Positions 9,671 through 16,390 of a DNA stretch of 22,222 bases are shown piece by piece. Below the pieces are notes generated by a model, which saw nothing but the letters and a program-made list of their open reading frames with translations, had not been told where the DNA came from and made no database searches. The stretch is taken from NCBI GenBank assembly GCA_963557075.1, contig CAUWDA010000036.1, forward strand, positions 1 to 22,222, in the 5' to 3' direction. Within the stretch, counting starts at the first letter, position 1; each line of letters opens with the position of its first letter. This stretch comes from Flavonifractor sp963557075. Lineage in GTDB: Bacteria > Bacillota > Clostridia > Oscillospirales > Oscillospiraceae. The translations under genes were made by a program, and so were the position numbers.

Positions 9671-10076
9671 TATCCAGCGGGTGGTCAACGGGGAGGGCCA
9701 CTTCGCACCCTATAACCATATTTTTGTGACCCGCATCGAGGGCCGGGAGGCAGAGGGCACTCTGGAGGTCCGCCCCGAGAGCCTCAACCCCATGGGCATC
9801 GTCCACGGCGGCGCCCTGGTGGCCCTGGCCGATACGGTGGCGGGCTGCGCCGCCTTCACCTGCGGCCGGGTGTGCGTCACTCTGGACTGCTCCATGCAGT
9901 ATCTGGCCCCCGGCACCGGCAGCTTTATTCACTGCCTGGCCACCCCCAAGAAGCTGGGCAAGACCATTTTGGTCTACGACGCCCTGCTCACCAACGATCA
10001 GGGCCAGACGGTGGCCACCGGCACCTATACCTTCTTCGCCAAGGAGACCCGGGTGGAGGATGCCCCGTTTAATTAA
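9654..10076 (+). CDS. PaaI-type hotdog-fold thioesterase
   Basis: A 140-aa protein of the PaaI/YbgC-like hotdog thioesterase group, which hydrolyses acyl-CoA thioesters in the cytosol; the substrate cannot be read from sequence. The hallmark is NPMGIVHGGALVALADTVAG (45-64), giving the HGG loop (51-53) and Asp60 at the start of the central helix. It is followed by the core strands (VTLDCSMQYLAPG, and the terminal TGTYTFFAK). The start ATG lies inside the end of sufB: the genes overlap by 17 nt in different frames, and GGAGGAG is about 10 nt upstream. That indicates translational coupling with the Fe-S operon. A strong terminator follows the stop. Confidence 0.9.
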   Translation: MASFSDIQRVVNGEGHFAPYNHIFVTRIEGREAEGTLEVRPESLNPMGIVHGGALVALADTVAGCAAFTCGRVCVTLDCSMQYLAPGTGSFIHCLATPKKLGKTILVYDALLTNDQGQTVATGTYTFFAKETRVEDAPFN

Positions 10077-10084
10077 CGCATGGA

Positions 10085-10127
10085 GGGCCCGTTACAGAAC
10101 GCCTTGTTCTGCAACGGGCCCTTTTTT
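10085..10127 (+). terminator. Terminator of the suf-thioesterase operon
   Basis: GGGCCCGTT (10085-10093) pairs with AACGGGCCC (10113-10121). After one A-C mismatch, CAGAAC pairs with GTTCTG, giving a GCCTT loop. Six Ts follow at 10122-10127. It lies 8 nt past the thioesterase stop and is shared space with the convergent minus-strand gene. Confidence 0.94.
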
Positions 10128-10129
10128 CG

Positions 10130-10450
10130 TTACGCGTCCTCCAGCTGGTCCCACAGCCGCAACAGGGCGGCCAGCAGCACCAGCAGCGAGGCCCGGAAAT
10201 TGACTTCCCCGCTCCGACCCGCCTGCCGGTCCCGAAGCCCCAGGCAGAAAAACCAGCCCAGCGCGATCACCACCAGCACTGCGGCGGTCAGCCGCAGTCC
10301 GGTCACATCGTCCGCCCGCCCGGTCCGCAGGCTCTCCCGCTGCCGGGCCAGCGCCATCCAGGACAGGCAGACCGCCCCCAGCAGCACAGAAAGAAAAAAC
10401 AGGGACCGGTCCGCTGTCTCCAGCAGATCCCCCTGTTCCCGTTCCGTCAT
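10130..10450 (-). CDS. Small membrane protein of unknown function
   Basis: A 106-aa protein starting MTEREQGDLLETADRSLFF. It has two clear hydrophobic segments (about residues 17-35 and 54-71) and a shorter third one (about 87-98, ASLLVLLAALLRL), with a charged loop in between (ARQRESLRTGRADD). No family recognised. ATG 10450 is chosen because a G-rich ribosome binding site (GGGAGGGGGG) lies just upstream and an N-terminal cytoplasmic segment precedes the first TM; the frame is open 84 nt further upstream, but that segment covers the hairpin and looks non-coding. It follows the 59-aa gene on the same strand with a 56-nt gap. The RBS is buried in a perfect hairpin (10454-10491), so translation may be repressed or conditional. 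Confidence 0.7.
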   Translation of the reverse strand: MTEREQGDLLETADRSLFFLSVLLGAVCLSWMALARQRESLRTGRADDVTGLRLTAAVLVVIALGWFFCLGLRDRQAGRSGEVNFRASLLVLLAALLRLWDQLEDA

Positions 10451-10453
10451 TTC

Positions 10454-10491
10454 GATCCCCCCTCCCGCCAGTCTACGCGGGAGGGGGGATC
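10454..10491 (-). promoter_or_regulatory. Perfect 15-bp hairpin covering the RBS of the 106-aa gene
   Basis: GATCCCCCCTCCCGC (10454-10468) and GCGGGAGGGGGGATC (10477-10491) are perfect complements with an 8-nt loop. In the minus-strand transcript the 3' arm holds the only Shine-Dalgarno sequence of the gene starting at 10450, and the ATG is 3 nt beyond the stem. No T-tract follows on the minus strand, so it does not look like a terminator there. Confidence 0.65.
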
Positions 10492-10506
10492 TTTGCCGCT
10501 GTCCGC

Positions 10507-10686
10507 CTACTGAATCCGAAAGCCCCCGGAGCACTGAAGGAGCACGAACTCCATTACAGTCTCCCCATCCGGAAACTCCAGCGCCTCATAGGCGCCGTCC
10601 TCCACCTCGTGGAAGGAAATGACCCGCCCCGTCCGGTCGATCCAGATCCGGTGGGGGAGGTATGCGGCCTCTATATACTCGTTCAC
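10507..10686 (-). CDS. Small protein of 59 aa, unknown function (GTG start)
   Basis: Short open frame read directly on the minus strand. GTG 10686 has AAGGAGG 6 nt upstream; the product begins MNEYIEAAYLPHRIWIDRTG and ends in FRIQ before TAG. The central part is acidic and hydrophobic alternating (SFHEVEDGAYEALEFPDGE, then TVMEFVLLQCSGG), like a small beta-rich domain, with no signal peptide or TM segment. I do not recognise a family. Support comes from the strong RBS, the clean position between a promoter and the next minus-strand gene, and a proteinlike composition. It likely shares a transcript with the downstream 106-aa membrane protein. Confidence 0.65.
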   Translation of the reverse strand: MNEYIEAAYLPHRIWIDRTGRVISFHEVEDGAYEALEFPDGETVMEFVLLQCSGGFRIQ

Positions 10687-10718
10687 AAGCTCCCTCCTTC
10701 TGTTCCCCGCGGCGCGGC

Positions 10719-10758
10719 AAAAAGGGGGGCGCTTCTCTTGCCTGGTCCAGTGGCCCCC
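10719..10758 (-). promoter_or_regulatory. Possible leader attenuator upstream of the 59-aa gene
   Basis: In the minus-strand leader, GGGGGC (10753-10758) can pair with GCCCCC (10725-10730), followed at once by TTTTT (10719-10723). The loop is long (22 nt) and includes a small CTGG-A-CCAG stem. A second leader hairpin, CAGCGGA/TCCGCTG, lies just upstream at 10779-10795. This resembles a weak attenuator or upstream terminator. The rest of the 205-bp gap 10687-10891 shows only the promoter. Confidence 0.3.
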
Positions 10759-10805
10759 GGCGCTGCCGCGTCTCTCTCAGCGGATCTTCCGCTGCTTACA
10801 GGACC

Positions 10806-10835
10806 ATTGTACCATTCCGATTTCCGGCCTGCCAG
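10806..10835 (-). promoter_or_regulatory. Candidate promoter of the 59-aa/106-aa unit
   Basis: The minus strand reads TGG-TACAAT (-10 at 10806-10811, extended by TGn), with CTGGCA (4/6 match to TTGACA) about 18 nt upstream. It implies a leader of roughly 110 nt before the GTG at 10686. Confidence 0.45.
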
Positions 10836-10891
10836 CACAGCCGCGGCAGATTAGCGCCGGTTATTTCCACTTTCGCGGTAAATATACCCGG

Positions 10892-11419
10892 TCAATTCCG
10901 CTCTGCCGCCAGCCGCTCCCGGCACGCCCGATACCGCTCCTCGTCGATGGCGCCGGTGGCCAGCATCCGCTCCGCCCAGAGCTGCAAGGTCTCCACTGTG
11001 ATGGAGATGCGCTCCAGCTCCTCCTGGATGTGGATAAAGTCTGCCAGCTCGTCGTCGCTGATCACGCCGTCCGCCGTGATCTCGATGAGCCGGTCCTTGC
11101 ACTTGTGCATGGAGTTCAGGGAGGCCAACATCTCCAGTACGATCTGGGACAGCTCCTTGAGCTTGATCTCCGGCACATACTGCTGCCCGATGGGGCACTG
11201 ATTGGCGCAGTAGTAGTTGCAGAGGCTGGGCTGCTTGTACTTCTCCGCCATGACCAGCACCTCGTCCGGGTGGGGCAGGGAGCGCTCGTTCTCGATCTTC
11301 TCAATGCGCTCCGGCGGGATGGATTCCAGCAGCTGGCTGGCCGCCTCCCGGGTCAGATGCAGTCCCTCCCGGGTCAAATGGTAGATGTTCTTGTTCGCTT
11401 TTGTGGATACTCTCGCCAT
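10892..11419 (-). CDS. XRE-type helix-turn-helix regulator with CX3CX3C cluster
   Basis: A 175-aa soluble protein. The N-terminal 65 residues look like an XRE/Cro-type HTH (NIYHLTREGLHLTREAASQL, then IPPERIEKIENERSLPHPDEVLVMAEKY). It is followed by LCNYYCANQCPIGQQYVPE, with Cys67, Cys71 and Cys75, and by a long helical region (about 85-165, KLKELSQIVLEMLASLN; ELERISITVETLQLWAE). I recall this architecture as a conserved Clostridia family of unknown target. The cysteines could bind a metal or cluster; that is inference. ATG 11419 is preferred because GGAGGT lies 7 nt upstream; the open frame extends 75 nt further through a terminator hairpin and is not credible there. No clear promoter was found between the upstream terminator and this start. 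Confidence 0.82.
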   Translation of the reverse strand: MARVSTKANKNIYHLTREGLHLTREAASQLLESIPPERIEKIENERSLPHPDEVLVMAEKYKQPSLCNYYCANQCPIGQQYVPEIKLKELSQIVLEMLASLNSMHKCKDRLIEITADGVISDDELADFIHIQEELERISITVETLQLWAERMLATGAIDEERYRACRERLAAERN

Positions 11420-11474
11420 GACCGGCACCTCCACCTTTACCTTATTCTGTCCCGGTCCGCGCTCCCGCGCCCGG

Positions 11475-11506
11475 AAAAGGGCCTGTTGCGGCATTGCAAC
11501 AGGCCC
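11475..11506 (-). terminator. Terminator of the SLH-protein gene, built from the repeat core
   Basis: GGGCCTGTTGC (11479-11489) and GCAACAGGCCC (11496-11506) form a perfect 11-bp stem with a 6-nt loop, followed on the minus strand by TTTT. It lies 28 nt past the SLH gene stop. The arm sequence is the same as the terminal core of the dispersed repeats at 1-86 and 19558-19752. Confidence 0.85.
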
Positions 11507-11534
11507 TCAATAGATCCTGCTATCCCGGGCCGAC

Positions 11535-13169
11535 TCAGGGGCGGACGATCAGGGTGGCAAAAAACTGTCCCCCCTCGCCGTACCGGCCATAGAGTTGGAT
11601 CGCGTCTCCCGGCCGCAGCTCACTCAACGTCAGTTCCCCGCCAGCGCCGGTCATGATCCCGGCCCCAGATACATCCACAGGGCACACCTGGCCGTTCTCC
11701 AGCTGGACGGCCATGGTGCCCGTCCGCTCGTCCACCACCACCAGCATGCCGGAGAGCCGGGTCGTCTCCCGGTCGGAAAAGGCCTGGATCTCATAGACCT
11801 GCCCGTTCCGGACACGCAGGGCGACTTGATCCCCAGCCTGCAGCTGTCCCAGGGCGGCGGAGGCTCCGTCCCGCCGGATGTAGGGCGGGACAGCGGAGTC
11901 CAGGCGGAAGCTCCGGCGCTCTCCCTGGTCGGTCTCCACCTCCAGCGCCACGGACCCGCCATAGCTGACGCTCTGGAGCACGCCGCGGACAGAGCCGTCC
12001 ACAGCGGGCGCCTCCGTACCTACCAGCTTCAGCTCCGCCAGGTGTCCCATGCCGTCCACCCAGCACCAGGCCTGGGTATAGTTCCCGCCATCGGCGATGA
12101 GCTCCGGTCCGCCCACCTGCCCGTCCGCCTCCACCCTGGTAAAACGGTCGATGACCAGCCGACGGCTGGCGCCGTCCGCCAGAAGGGAGATGCCCGCCCG
12201 ATCCACTGCGGAGACCGCTCCGCTCATGGCGGTCAGTCCGCCGCTGAGCCGGGCGGACTGGGTCGCCCCCGCCTCATCCAGGTTCACCCGGAGATACTGC
12301 CCCGTCCGCAGAGCGGAGAGGGTCGTGCGGATGTTATTCTCATAGACGGCGGTACCGGCGGGCAGGGTCAGCTCTGTCTGACCGGACAGCTCGCTGGTGA
12401 CGGTCACGGTGATCGACCCGTCACTGCCGGCAGACAGGGCGGCGATGACTCCCCCGGTCCAGGGGTAGCTGGTATAGGAGGGCAGCTCGGCATAGATGCC
12501 CCGCTCGTCCATAAAGTCGATGGTGCGCCGCAGCATGGTGGCCATCTCCGCCCGGGTCAGGTTGCTTCTGGGCATGAACTGGTTGGCGCTGTTGCCCCGG
12601 ACGACGCCGTAGGAGCTGAGCAGATAGACATAGGGCTTGAGCACCTCTGCGATGGCGGCGGTGTCGGCGAAGCTCATGGAGTAACTGGTCAGGTTCTCCG
12701 CCATGGCGTCCAGCTGCATGGCCCGCACCAGGTACATGGACAGGTTCTCCCGGGTGATGGACCGGAGCAGCGCCCCGGAGGTACACATGGCCTCCAGCTC
12801 CTGCCGGCTGATGATACCGGTCTCCAGACAGACTGCCATCTCATCCTTGGCCCAATCGTACACCTCTGCCGGCAGGATGAGGCGCAGCGGCTCCGCCCAG
12901 TCGGCGGCGATCCGCTGCCGGTCCGCAGCCGATACGCCGGTGGTGCGGGAGCAGAAGAGCAGCGCCTCGCAGGCGGTCATCTGGCGGGCGGGTGAGAAGG
13001 CGGTCTGGCTGGTACCATTGATGACCCCCAGCCCGGCCAGGTACTCCACGTCCTCCCGGGCCCAGTGCCCCTGCATATCCTCAAAGCTCACCGCTCCGGC
13101 AGGGACCGCCAGCAGAGAGACCGCCAGCGCCGTGGTCAGCCCCAGAATGGCAATTCTCTTTCCTTTCAT
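11535..13169 (-). CDS. Secreted S-layer-homology (SLH) domain protein
   Basis: A 544-aa exported protein. A signal peptide covers about residues 1-26 (MKGKRIAILGLTTALAVSLL, cleavage near VPAGA-VS). SLH repeat 1 follows (FEDMQGHWAREDVEYLAGLGVINGT, to about 72), then a degenerate middle repeat (about 105-150, containing DWAKDEMAVCLETGII) and a third (about 165-218, SFADTAAIAEVLKPYVYLL, VVRGNSANQFMPRSNLTRAE). SLH triplets bind secondary cell-wall polymer, so the protein is expected at the cell surface. The remaining ~320 residues are beta-rich, Gly/Thr-rich repeating strands of unknown function (several RxGQxYxV/LxPGDxIQLYG-like turns). ATG 13169 is chosen because GGAGG lies 7 nt upstream and the signal peptide begins there; the ATG 33 nt further up sits almost at the predicted transcription start. 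It is divergent from tetR. Confidence 0.88.
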   Translation of the reverse strand: MKGKRIAILGLTTALAVSLLAVPAGAVSFEDMQGHWAREDVEYLAGLGVINGTSQTAFSPARQMTACEALLFCSRTTGVSAADRQRIAADWAEPLRLILPAEVYDWAKDEMAVCLETGIISRQELEAMCTSGALLRSITRENLSMYLVRAMQLDAMAENLTSYSMSFADTAAIAEVLKPYVYLLSSYGVVRGNSANQFMPRSNLTRAEMATMLRRTIDFMDERGIYAELPSYTSYPWTGGVIAALSAGSDGSITVTVTSELSGQTELTLPAGTAVYENNIRTTLSALRTGQYLRVNLDEAGATQSARLSGGLTAMSGAVSAVDRAGISLLADGASRRLVIDRFTRVEADGQVGGPELIADGGNYTQAWCWVDGMGHLAELKLVGTEAPAVDGSVRGVLQSVSYGGSVALEVETDQGERRSFRLDSAVPPYIRRDGASAALGQLQAGDQVALRVRNGQVYEIQAFSDRETTRLSGMLVVVDERTGTMAVQLENGQVCPVDVSGAGIMTGAGGELTLSELRPGDAIQLYGRYGEGGQFFATLIVRP

Positions 13170-13216
13170 ACCCGTTCCTCCGTCGCCTGCGCTTGTTTCC
13201 ATAATCTGATGGTCTC

Positions 13217-13245
13217 ATTATACCGGCCCCCCCGGGAAAAAGCAA
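13217..13245 (-). promoter_or_regulatory. Promoter of the SLH-protein gene
   Basis: On the minus strand TTGCTT (13240-13245), a 17-nt GC-rich spacer, and consensus TATAAT (13217-13222). The predicted start of transcription near 13210 leaves about 40 nt before the ATG at 13169. Confidence 0.8.
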
Positions 13246-13277
13246 CCTGCAATTCCCCCTTGCCCGAGCCAATAATC

Positions 13278-13291
13278 AACATATGTATGTT
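13278..13291. promoter_or_regulatory. Palindrome next to the tetR promoter, candidate operator
   Basis: AACATA-TG-TATGTT is a perfect inverted repeat with a 2-nt centre, ending 3 nt before the -35 of the tetR promoter in an AT-rich island. TetR proteins usually autoregulate from such palindromes, so this is a plausible operator, but no experimental motif is known to me. Confidence 0.4.
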
Positions 13292-13294
13292 ATC

Positions 13295-13323
13295 TTGACA
13301 AATGTAGATTAAAGTGATATGCT
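13295..13323 (+). promoter_or_regulatory. Promoter of the tetR-MMPL-surface protein operon
   Basis: Consensus -35 TTGACA (13295-13300), a 17-nt spacer, and TATGCT (13318-13323) preceded by TGA (extended -10). It is the best promoter in the window. The GTG start is 28 nt downstream. Confidence 0.88.
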
Positions 13324-13351
13324 GTTCCAGCCCAGTAAAGGAGGAATACCC

Positions 13352-13924
13352 GTGGAGGAGAGACGAGAAGAGAATCTGGACCTGCGCCAGCGCAAGACCC
13401 GCAGGCAGCTGACCCAGGCCCTGGTGGAGCTGATGGAGGAACGCCCCTTTCAGGAGCTGTCGGTGACCGACATCTGCCGCCGGGCCATGGTCCACCGCAC
13501 CACCTTCTACGCCCACTTTACCGACAAGCAGGAGCTGCTGCACTACCTGCTGGTCCAGGAGGCCCACGGCTGTATCGACGCCTGCGTCCCCCGGGACGCC
13601 GACTCCCCCCGCCGTTTCTTTCTGGACGCCGCCCGCAATGCCCTGGACTTTTTCAAGTCCAGGCGGCCCCTGTATCGGGCCTGCATCCAGAGCGGAGCGG
13701 ACACCCAGAGCGGCCTGCTGGAGGACGCCGCGGCCGATGAACTGGCCCACCGCTTGAGCCAGCCCCCTTTCTCAGACCTTCTGCCCGGAACGGACCCCCG
13801 CATCACCGCCCGGATCTATGTGGGAGCCATGCTGTCCCTGATCCGCTGGTGGCTCGTCAGCCCAAACCCGGTCCCGGAGCAGGTCCTGCTGGACCACCTG
13901 GACCGGCTCATCCCCCAAAATTGA
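13352..13924 (+). CDS. TetR/AcrR family transcriptional regulator
   Basis: A 190-aa one-component repressor-type protein. The N-terminal DNA-binding domain is clear: RKTRRQLTQALVELMEERPF, then ELSVTDICRRAMVHRTTFYA and HFTDKQELLHYLL (about residues 14-67). The C-terminal helical ligand domain (about 80-190) is not assignable to a ligand class. The start is GTG 13352, with AAAGGAGG 7 nt upstream; an ATG 33 nt earlier sits on the -10 element and cannot be used. It is the first gene of an operon: the transporter starts 12 nt after its stop. This arrangement is common for regulators that sense a substrate or stress relieved by the adjacent pump. It probably represses its own operon; the divergent SLH gene could also be affected. 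Confidence 0.93.
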   Translation: MEERREENLDLRQRKTRRQLTQALVELMEERPFQELSVTDICRRAMVHRTTFYAHFTDKQELLHYLLVQEAHGCIDACVPRDADSPRRFFLDAARNALDFFKSRRPLYRACIQSGADTQSGLLEDAAADELAHRLSQPPFSDLLPGTDPRITARIYVGAMLSLIRWWLVSPNPVPEQVLLDHLDRLIPQN

Positions 13925-13936
13925 GAGGTTATGCCT

Positions 13937-16390
13937 ATGGAACCGGATAAAAAAACAGAGACCCCAATGACCAAGCTGGCCCGCTTCATCGTAGATAAGC
14001 GCAAGGCCTTTCTGCTGGTATTCATCGCCGCGCTGCTCTTCTGCGGCTCCTCCATCGACAAGGTCAAGGTAAACAACGATATCACCTCCTACCTGCCGGC
14101 GGAGACCGAGACCCGGCGGGGCCTGACCCTGATGGAAGAGGAGTTCATCACCCTGGGCTCCGCCAATGTAATGGTGTCCAACGTGACCTACGACACCGCC
14201 GCCGCCCTCGCTGCCAAACTGGAGCAGCTGGAGGGGGTGTCCCAGGTGGATTTTGACGACACCGACGACCACTACCACGACTCTGCCGCGCTCTTCTCCA
14301 TCTCCTTTGACGGCGAGGCCGGCGACCCGGAGACGGTAGAGGCCCTCCACCGGGTGGAAAACGCTCTGGAGGGCTACGACCTGTCGGTCTCCACCGAGGT
14401 GGGCCGGGACACCTCCGCATCCCTGCAAAAGGAGATGACCATCATTCTGGCCATCGCCGCCGCCGTCATCGTGGTGGTGCTCCTCTTTACCTCCAAGAGC
14501 TACATGGAGGTGCCCGTCTACCTCATTGTGTTCGTGGCCGCCGCGGTACTCAACATGGGCACCAACTTCATCTTCGGCACCATCTCCTTTATCACCAACT
14601 CCATCGCCGTGGTGCTCCAGCTGGCACTGGCCATCGACTACGCCATCATCTTCTGCCACCGGTACATGGAGGAGCGAGACAGCGGTCTGGACCCCCGGGA
14701 GGCGGATATCGCCGCCCTGAGCAAGGCCATCGTGGAGATCTCCTCCTCCAGCCTGACCACCATCTCCGGCCTGGTGGCTCTGATGCTCATGCAGCTGCGC
14801 ATCGGCTTTGATATGGGCATCGTGCTGGCCAAAGGCATCATCTGCTCCATGCTCTGCGTGTTCTTCCTGATGCCCGCCCTGCTGATGGTGTTCCAGCGGC
14901 CCATCGACCGCACCCGCCACAAGAATCTGGTGCCCAAGATCAACTTCTGGGGCCGGGGGGTCATCAAGCTCCGCTTTATCCTCCCCCCCATCTTCCTGGT
15001 GGTGATCATCGCCGGGGCGGTGCTGTCCGGCCGCTGCGCCTATGTCTTTGACACCAACGACGCCGACTTTGACAACAAGCCCGCCTGGCAGCTGGCCGAC
15101 GAGAAGGTGACCAACACCTTCGGCAAGAAAAACACCATCGCCATGCTGGTGCCCCGTGGGGACTACCAGAAGGAAAAGCGCATCCTGGAGCGGGTATCCC
15201 AGCTGCCGGAGGTGACCCAGGTCACCGGTCTTGCCAACATCGAGGTGGAGGACGGCCGGATGCTCACCGACGACATCTCTCCCCGGCAGTTCGCCGAGCT
15301 GGCCGGGGTGGACGTGGAGCTGGCCCGTCTGCTCTTCCAGGCCTACGGCCTCAGCGTGGAGGAGTACGGCTCCATCTTCCAGAATCCGGACGACTATTCC
15401 GTCCCTCTGCTGGACATCTTCCAGTTCCTGCTGGAGCAGAAGGACAAGGGCGTGGTGAGCCTCACCGGCGACCAGGCCAAGCAGGTGGAGGACCTGCAGG
15501 ACCAGCTGGATATGGGCCTCAAGCAGCTCCAGGGCAACGCCTGGTCCCGGATGGTCTTTGTGGCCGACGTCCCCACCGAGGGGGACGAGACCTACGCCCT
15601 GCTGGATGAGATCCGGGCCATTGGCCGGGATTACTATGACAGCGGCGACGTGGTGCTGGTGGGCAACTCCACCAACGCCTTCGACCTGGCCAGTTCCTTC
15701 TCCGGCGACAATATGAAGATCAGCGTACTCACCGCCCTGTTCGTCATGGTGATCCTGCTGTTCACCTTCAAATCCGCCGGTCTGCCGGTGCTGCTGGTAC
15801 TCACCATCCAGGGCTCCATCTGGATCAACTTCTCCTTCCCCGTCCTCACCGGCACCAACCTGTTCTTCCTCAGCTATCTGGTGGTCAGCTCCATCCAGAT
15901 GGGCGCCACCATCGACTACGCTATCGTCATTACCAACCGCTATCTGGAGCTGAAGAGCGTGCTGGACCCCAAGCAGGCCATGGTGGAGTCCCTGAGCCAG
16001 AGCTTCCCCACCATCCTCACCTCGGGCACCATCATGTCGGTGGCCGGCTTCCTCATCGGCGGCATCTCCACCGACGCCACCATCGGCTCGGTGGGCTTGA
16101 CCCTGGGCCGGGGCACCGTCACCTCCATCCTGCTGGTGATGACCGTCCTGCCCCAGCTGCTGCTGTTGGGCGACGCCCTCATCGAGCGCACCGCCATCAC
16201 CCTCAACCGGGACCACGCCCAGCGCTTCAATAAGGGCTCCATGCGGCTGGACGGCCACGTCCGCGGCCATGTGTCCGGCTTTGTGGACGGCGAATTTAAG
16301 GGCGTGATCCACGGCAGCGTGGACGCCCTCATCGAGAGCAAATATCAGGAACTTGAGACAGAAGACGATTCCAAGGAGGGTCAGCCATGA
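13937..16390 (+). CDS. MMPL-family RND transporter
   Basis: An 817-aa integral membrane protein with duplicated RND architecture. TM1 is at about 22-40, a first extracellular loop runs to about 160, then a TM2-6 block (about 165-320); TM7 is at about 345-365, a large second loop runs to about 595, then TM8-12 (about 597-755). Each half has an MMPL-type Asp-Tyr pair in a mid-membrane helix: LAIDYAI (D234-Y235) and TIDYAIV (D660-Y661), matching the proton-relay pairs of MmpL3. It is expected to export lipids or hydrophobic compounds using the proton gradient; the substrate is unknown. Two ATGs compete: 13931 is only 2 nt from AGAGG, whereas 13937 has 8-nt spacing, so I prefer the latter. The hydrophilic tail (about 770-817) has a Gly/Val/His periodicity. 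The stop overlaps the next start (ATGA), implying coupled translation. Confidence 0.93.
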   Translation: MEPDKKTETPMTKLARFIVDKRKAFLLVFIAALLFCGSSIDKVKVNNDITSYLPAETETRRGLTLMEEEFITLGSANVMVSNVTYDTAAALAAKLEQLEGVSQVDFDDTDDHYHDSAALFSISFDGEAGDPETVEALHRVENALEGYDLSVSTEVGRDTSASLQKEMTIILAIAAAVIVVVLLFTSKSYMEVPVYLIVFVAAAVLNMGTNFIFGTISFITNSIAVVLQLALAIDYAIIFCHRYMEERDSGLDPREADIAALSKAIVEISSSSLTTISGLVALMLMQLRIGFDMGIVLAKGIICSMLCVFFLMPALLMVFQRPIDRTRHKNLVPKINFWGRGVIKLRFILPPIFLVVIIAGAVLSGRCAYVFDTNDADFDNKPAWQLADEKVTNTFGKKNTIAMLVPRGDYQKEKRILERVSQLPEVTQVTGLANIEVEDGRMLTDDISPRQFAELAGVDVELARLLFQAYGLSVEEYGSIFQNPDDYSVPLLDIFQFLLEQKDKGVVSLTGDQAKQVEDLQDQLDMGLKQLQGNAWSRMVFVADVPTEGDETYALLDEIRAIGRDYYDSGDVVLVGNSTNAFDLASSFSGDNMKISVLTALFVMVILLFTFKSAGLPVLLVLTIQGSIWINFSFPVLTGTNLFFLSYLVVSSIQMGATIDYAIVITNRYLELKSVLDPKQAMVESLSQSFPTILTSGTIMSVAGFLIGGISTDATIGSVGLTLGRGTVTSILLVMTVLPQLLLLGDALIERTAITLNRDHAQRFNKGSMRLDGHVRGHVSGFVDGEFKGVIHGSVDALIESKYQELETEDDSKEGQP

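Noticed and set aside
10454..10491. Hairpin as intrinsic terminator of the 59-aa gene
   Set aside because: On the minus strand it is followed by GAAATGACGG, without a T-tract, and it overlaps the next gene's RBS.
10609..11656. Plus-strand frames across the 59-aa gene, XRE gene and terminator
   Set aside because: They read through a terminator hairpin and oppose genes with good RBS and family similarity.
13169..13202. Upstream ATG at 13202 for the SLH protein
   Set aside because: It lies within about 8 nt of the predicted transcription start and adds 11 residues before a clean signal peptide; ATG 13169 has the RBS.
13772..16312. Minus-strand open frame of 846 codons opposite the MMPL gene
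   Set aside because: Antisense shadow; the product is dominated by H, G, Q, D and V, with no recognisable domain, while the plus strand encodes a canonical transporter.
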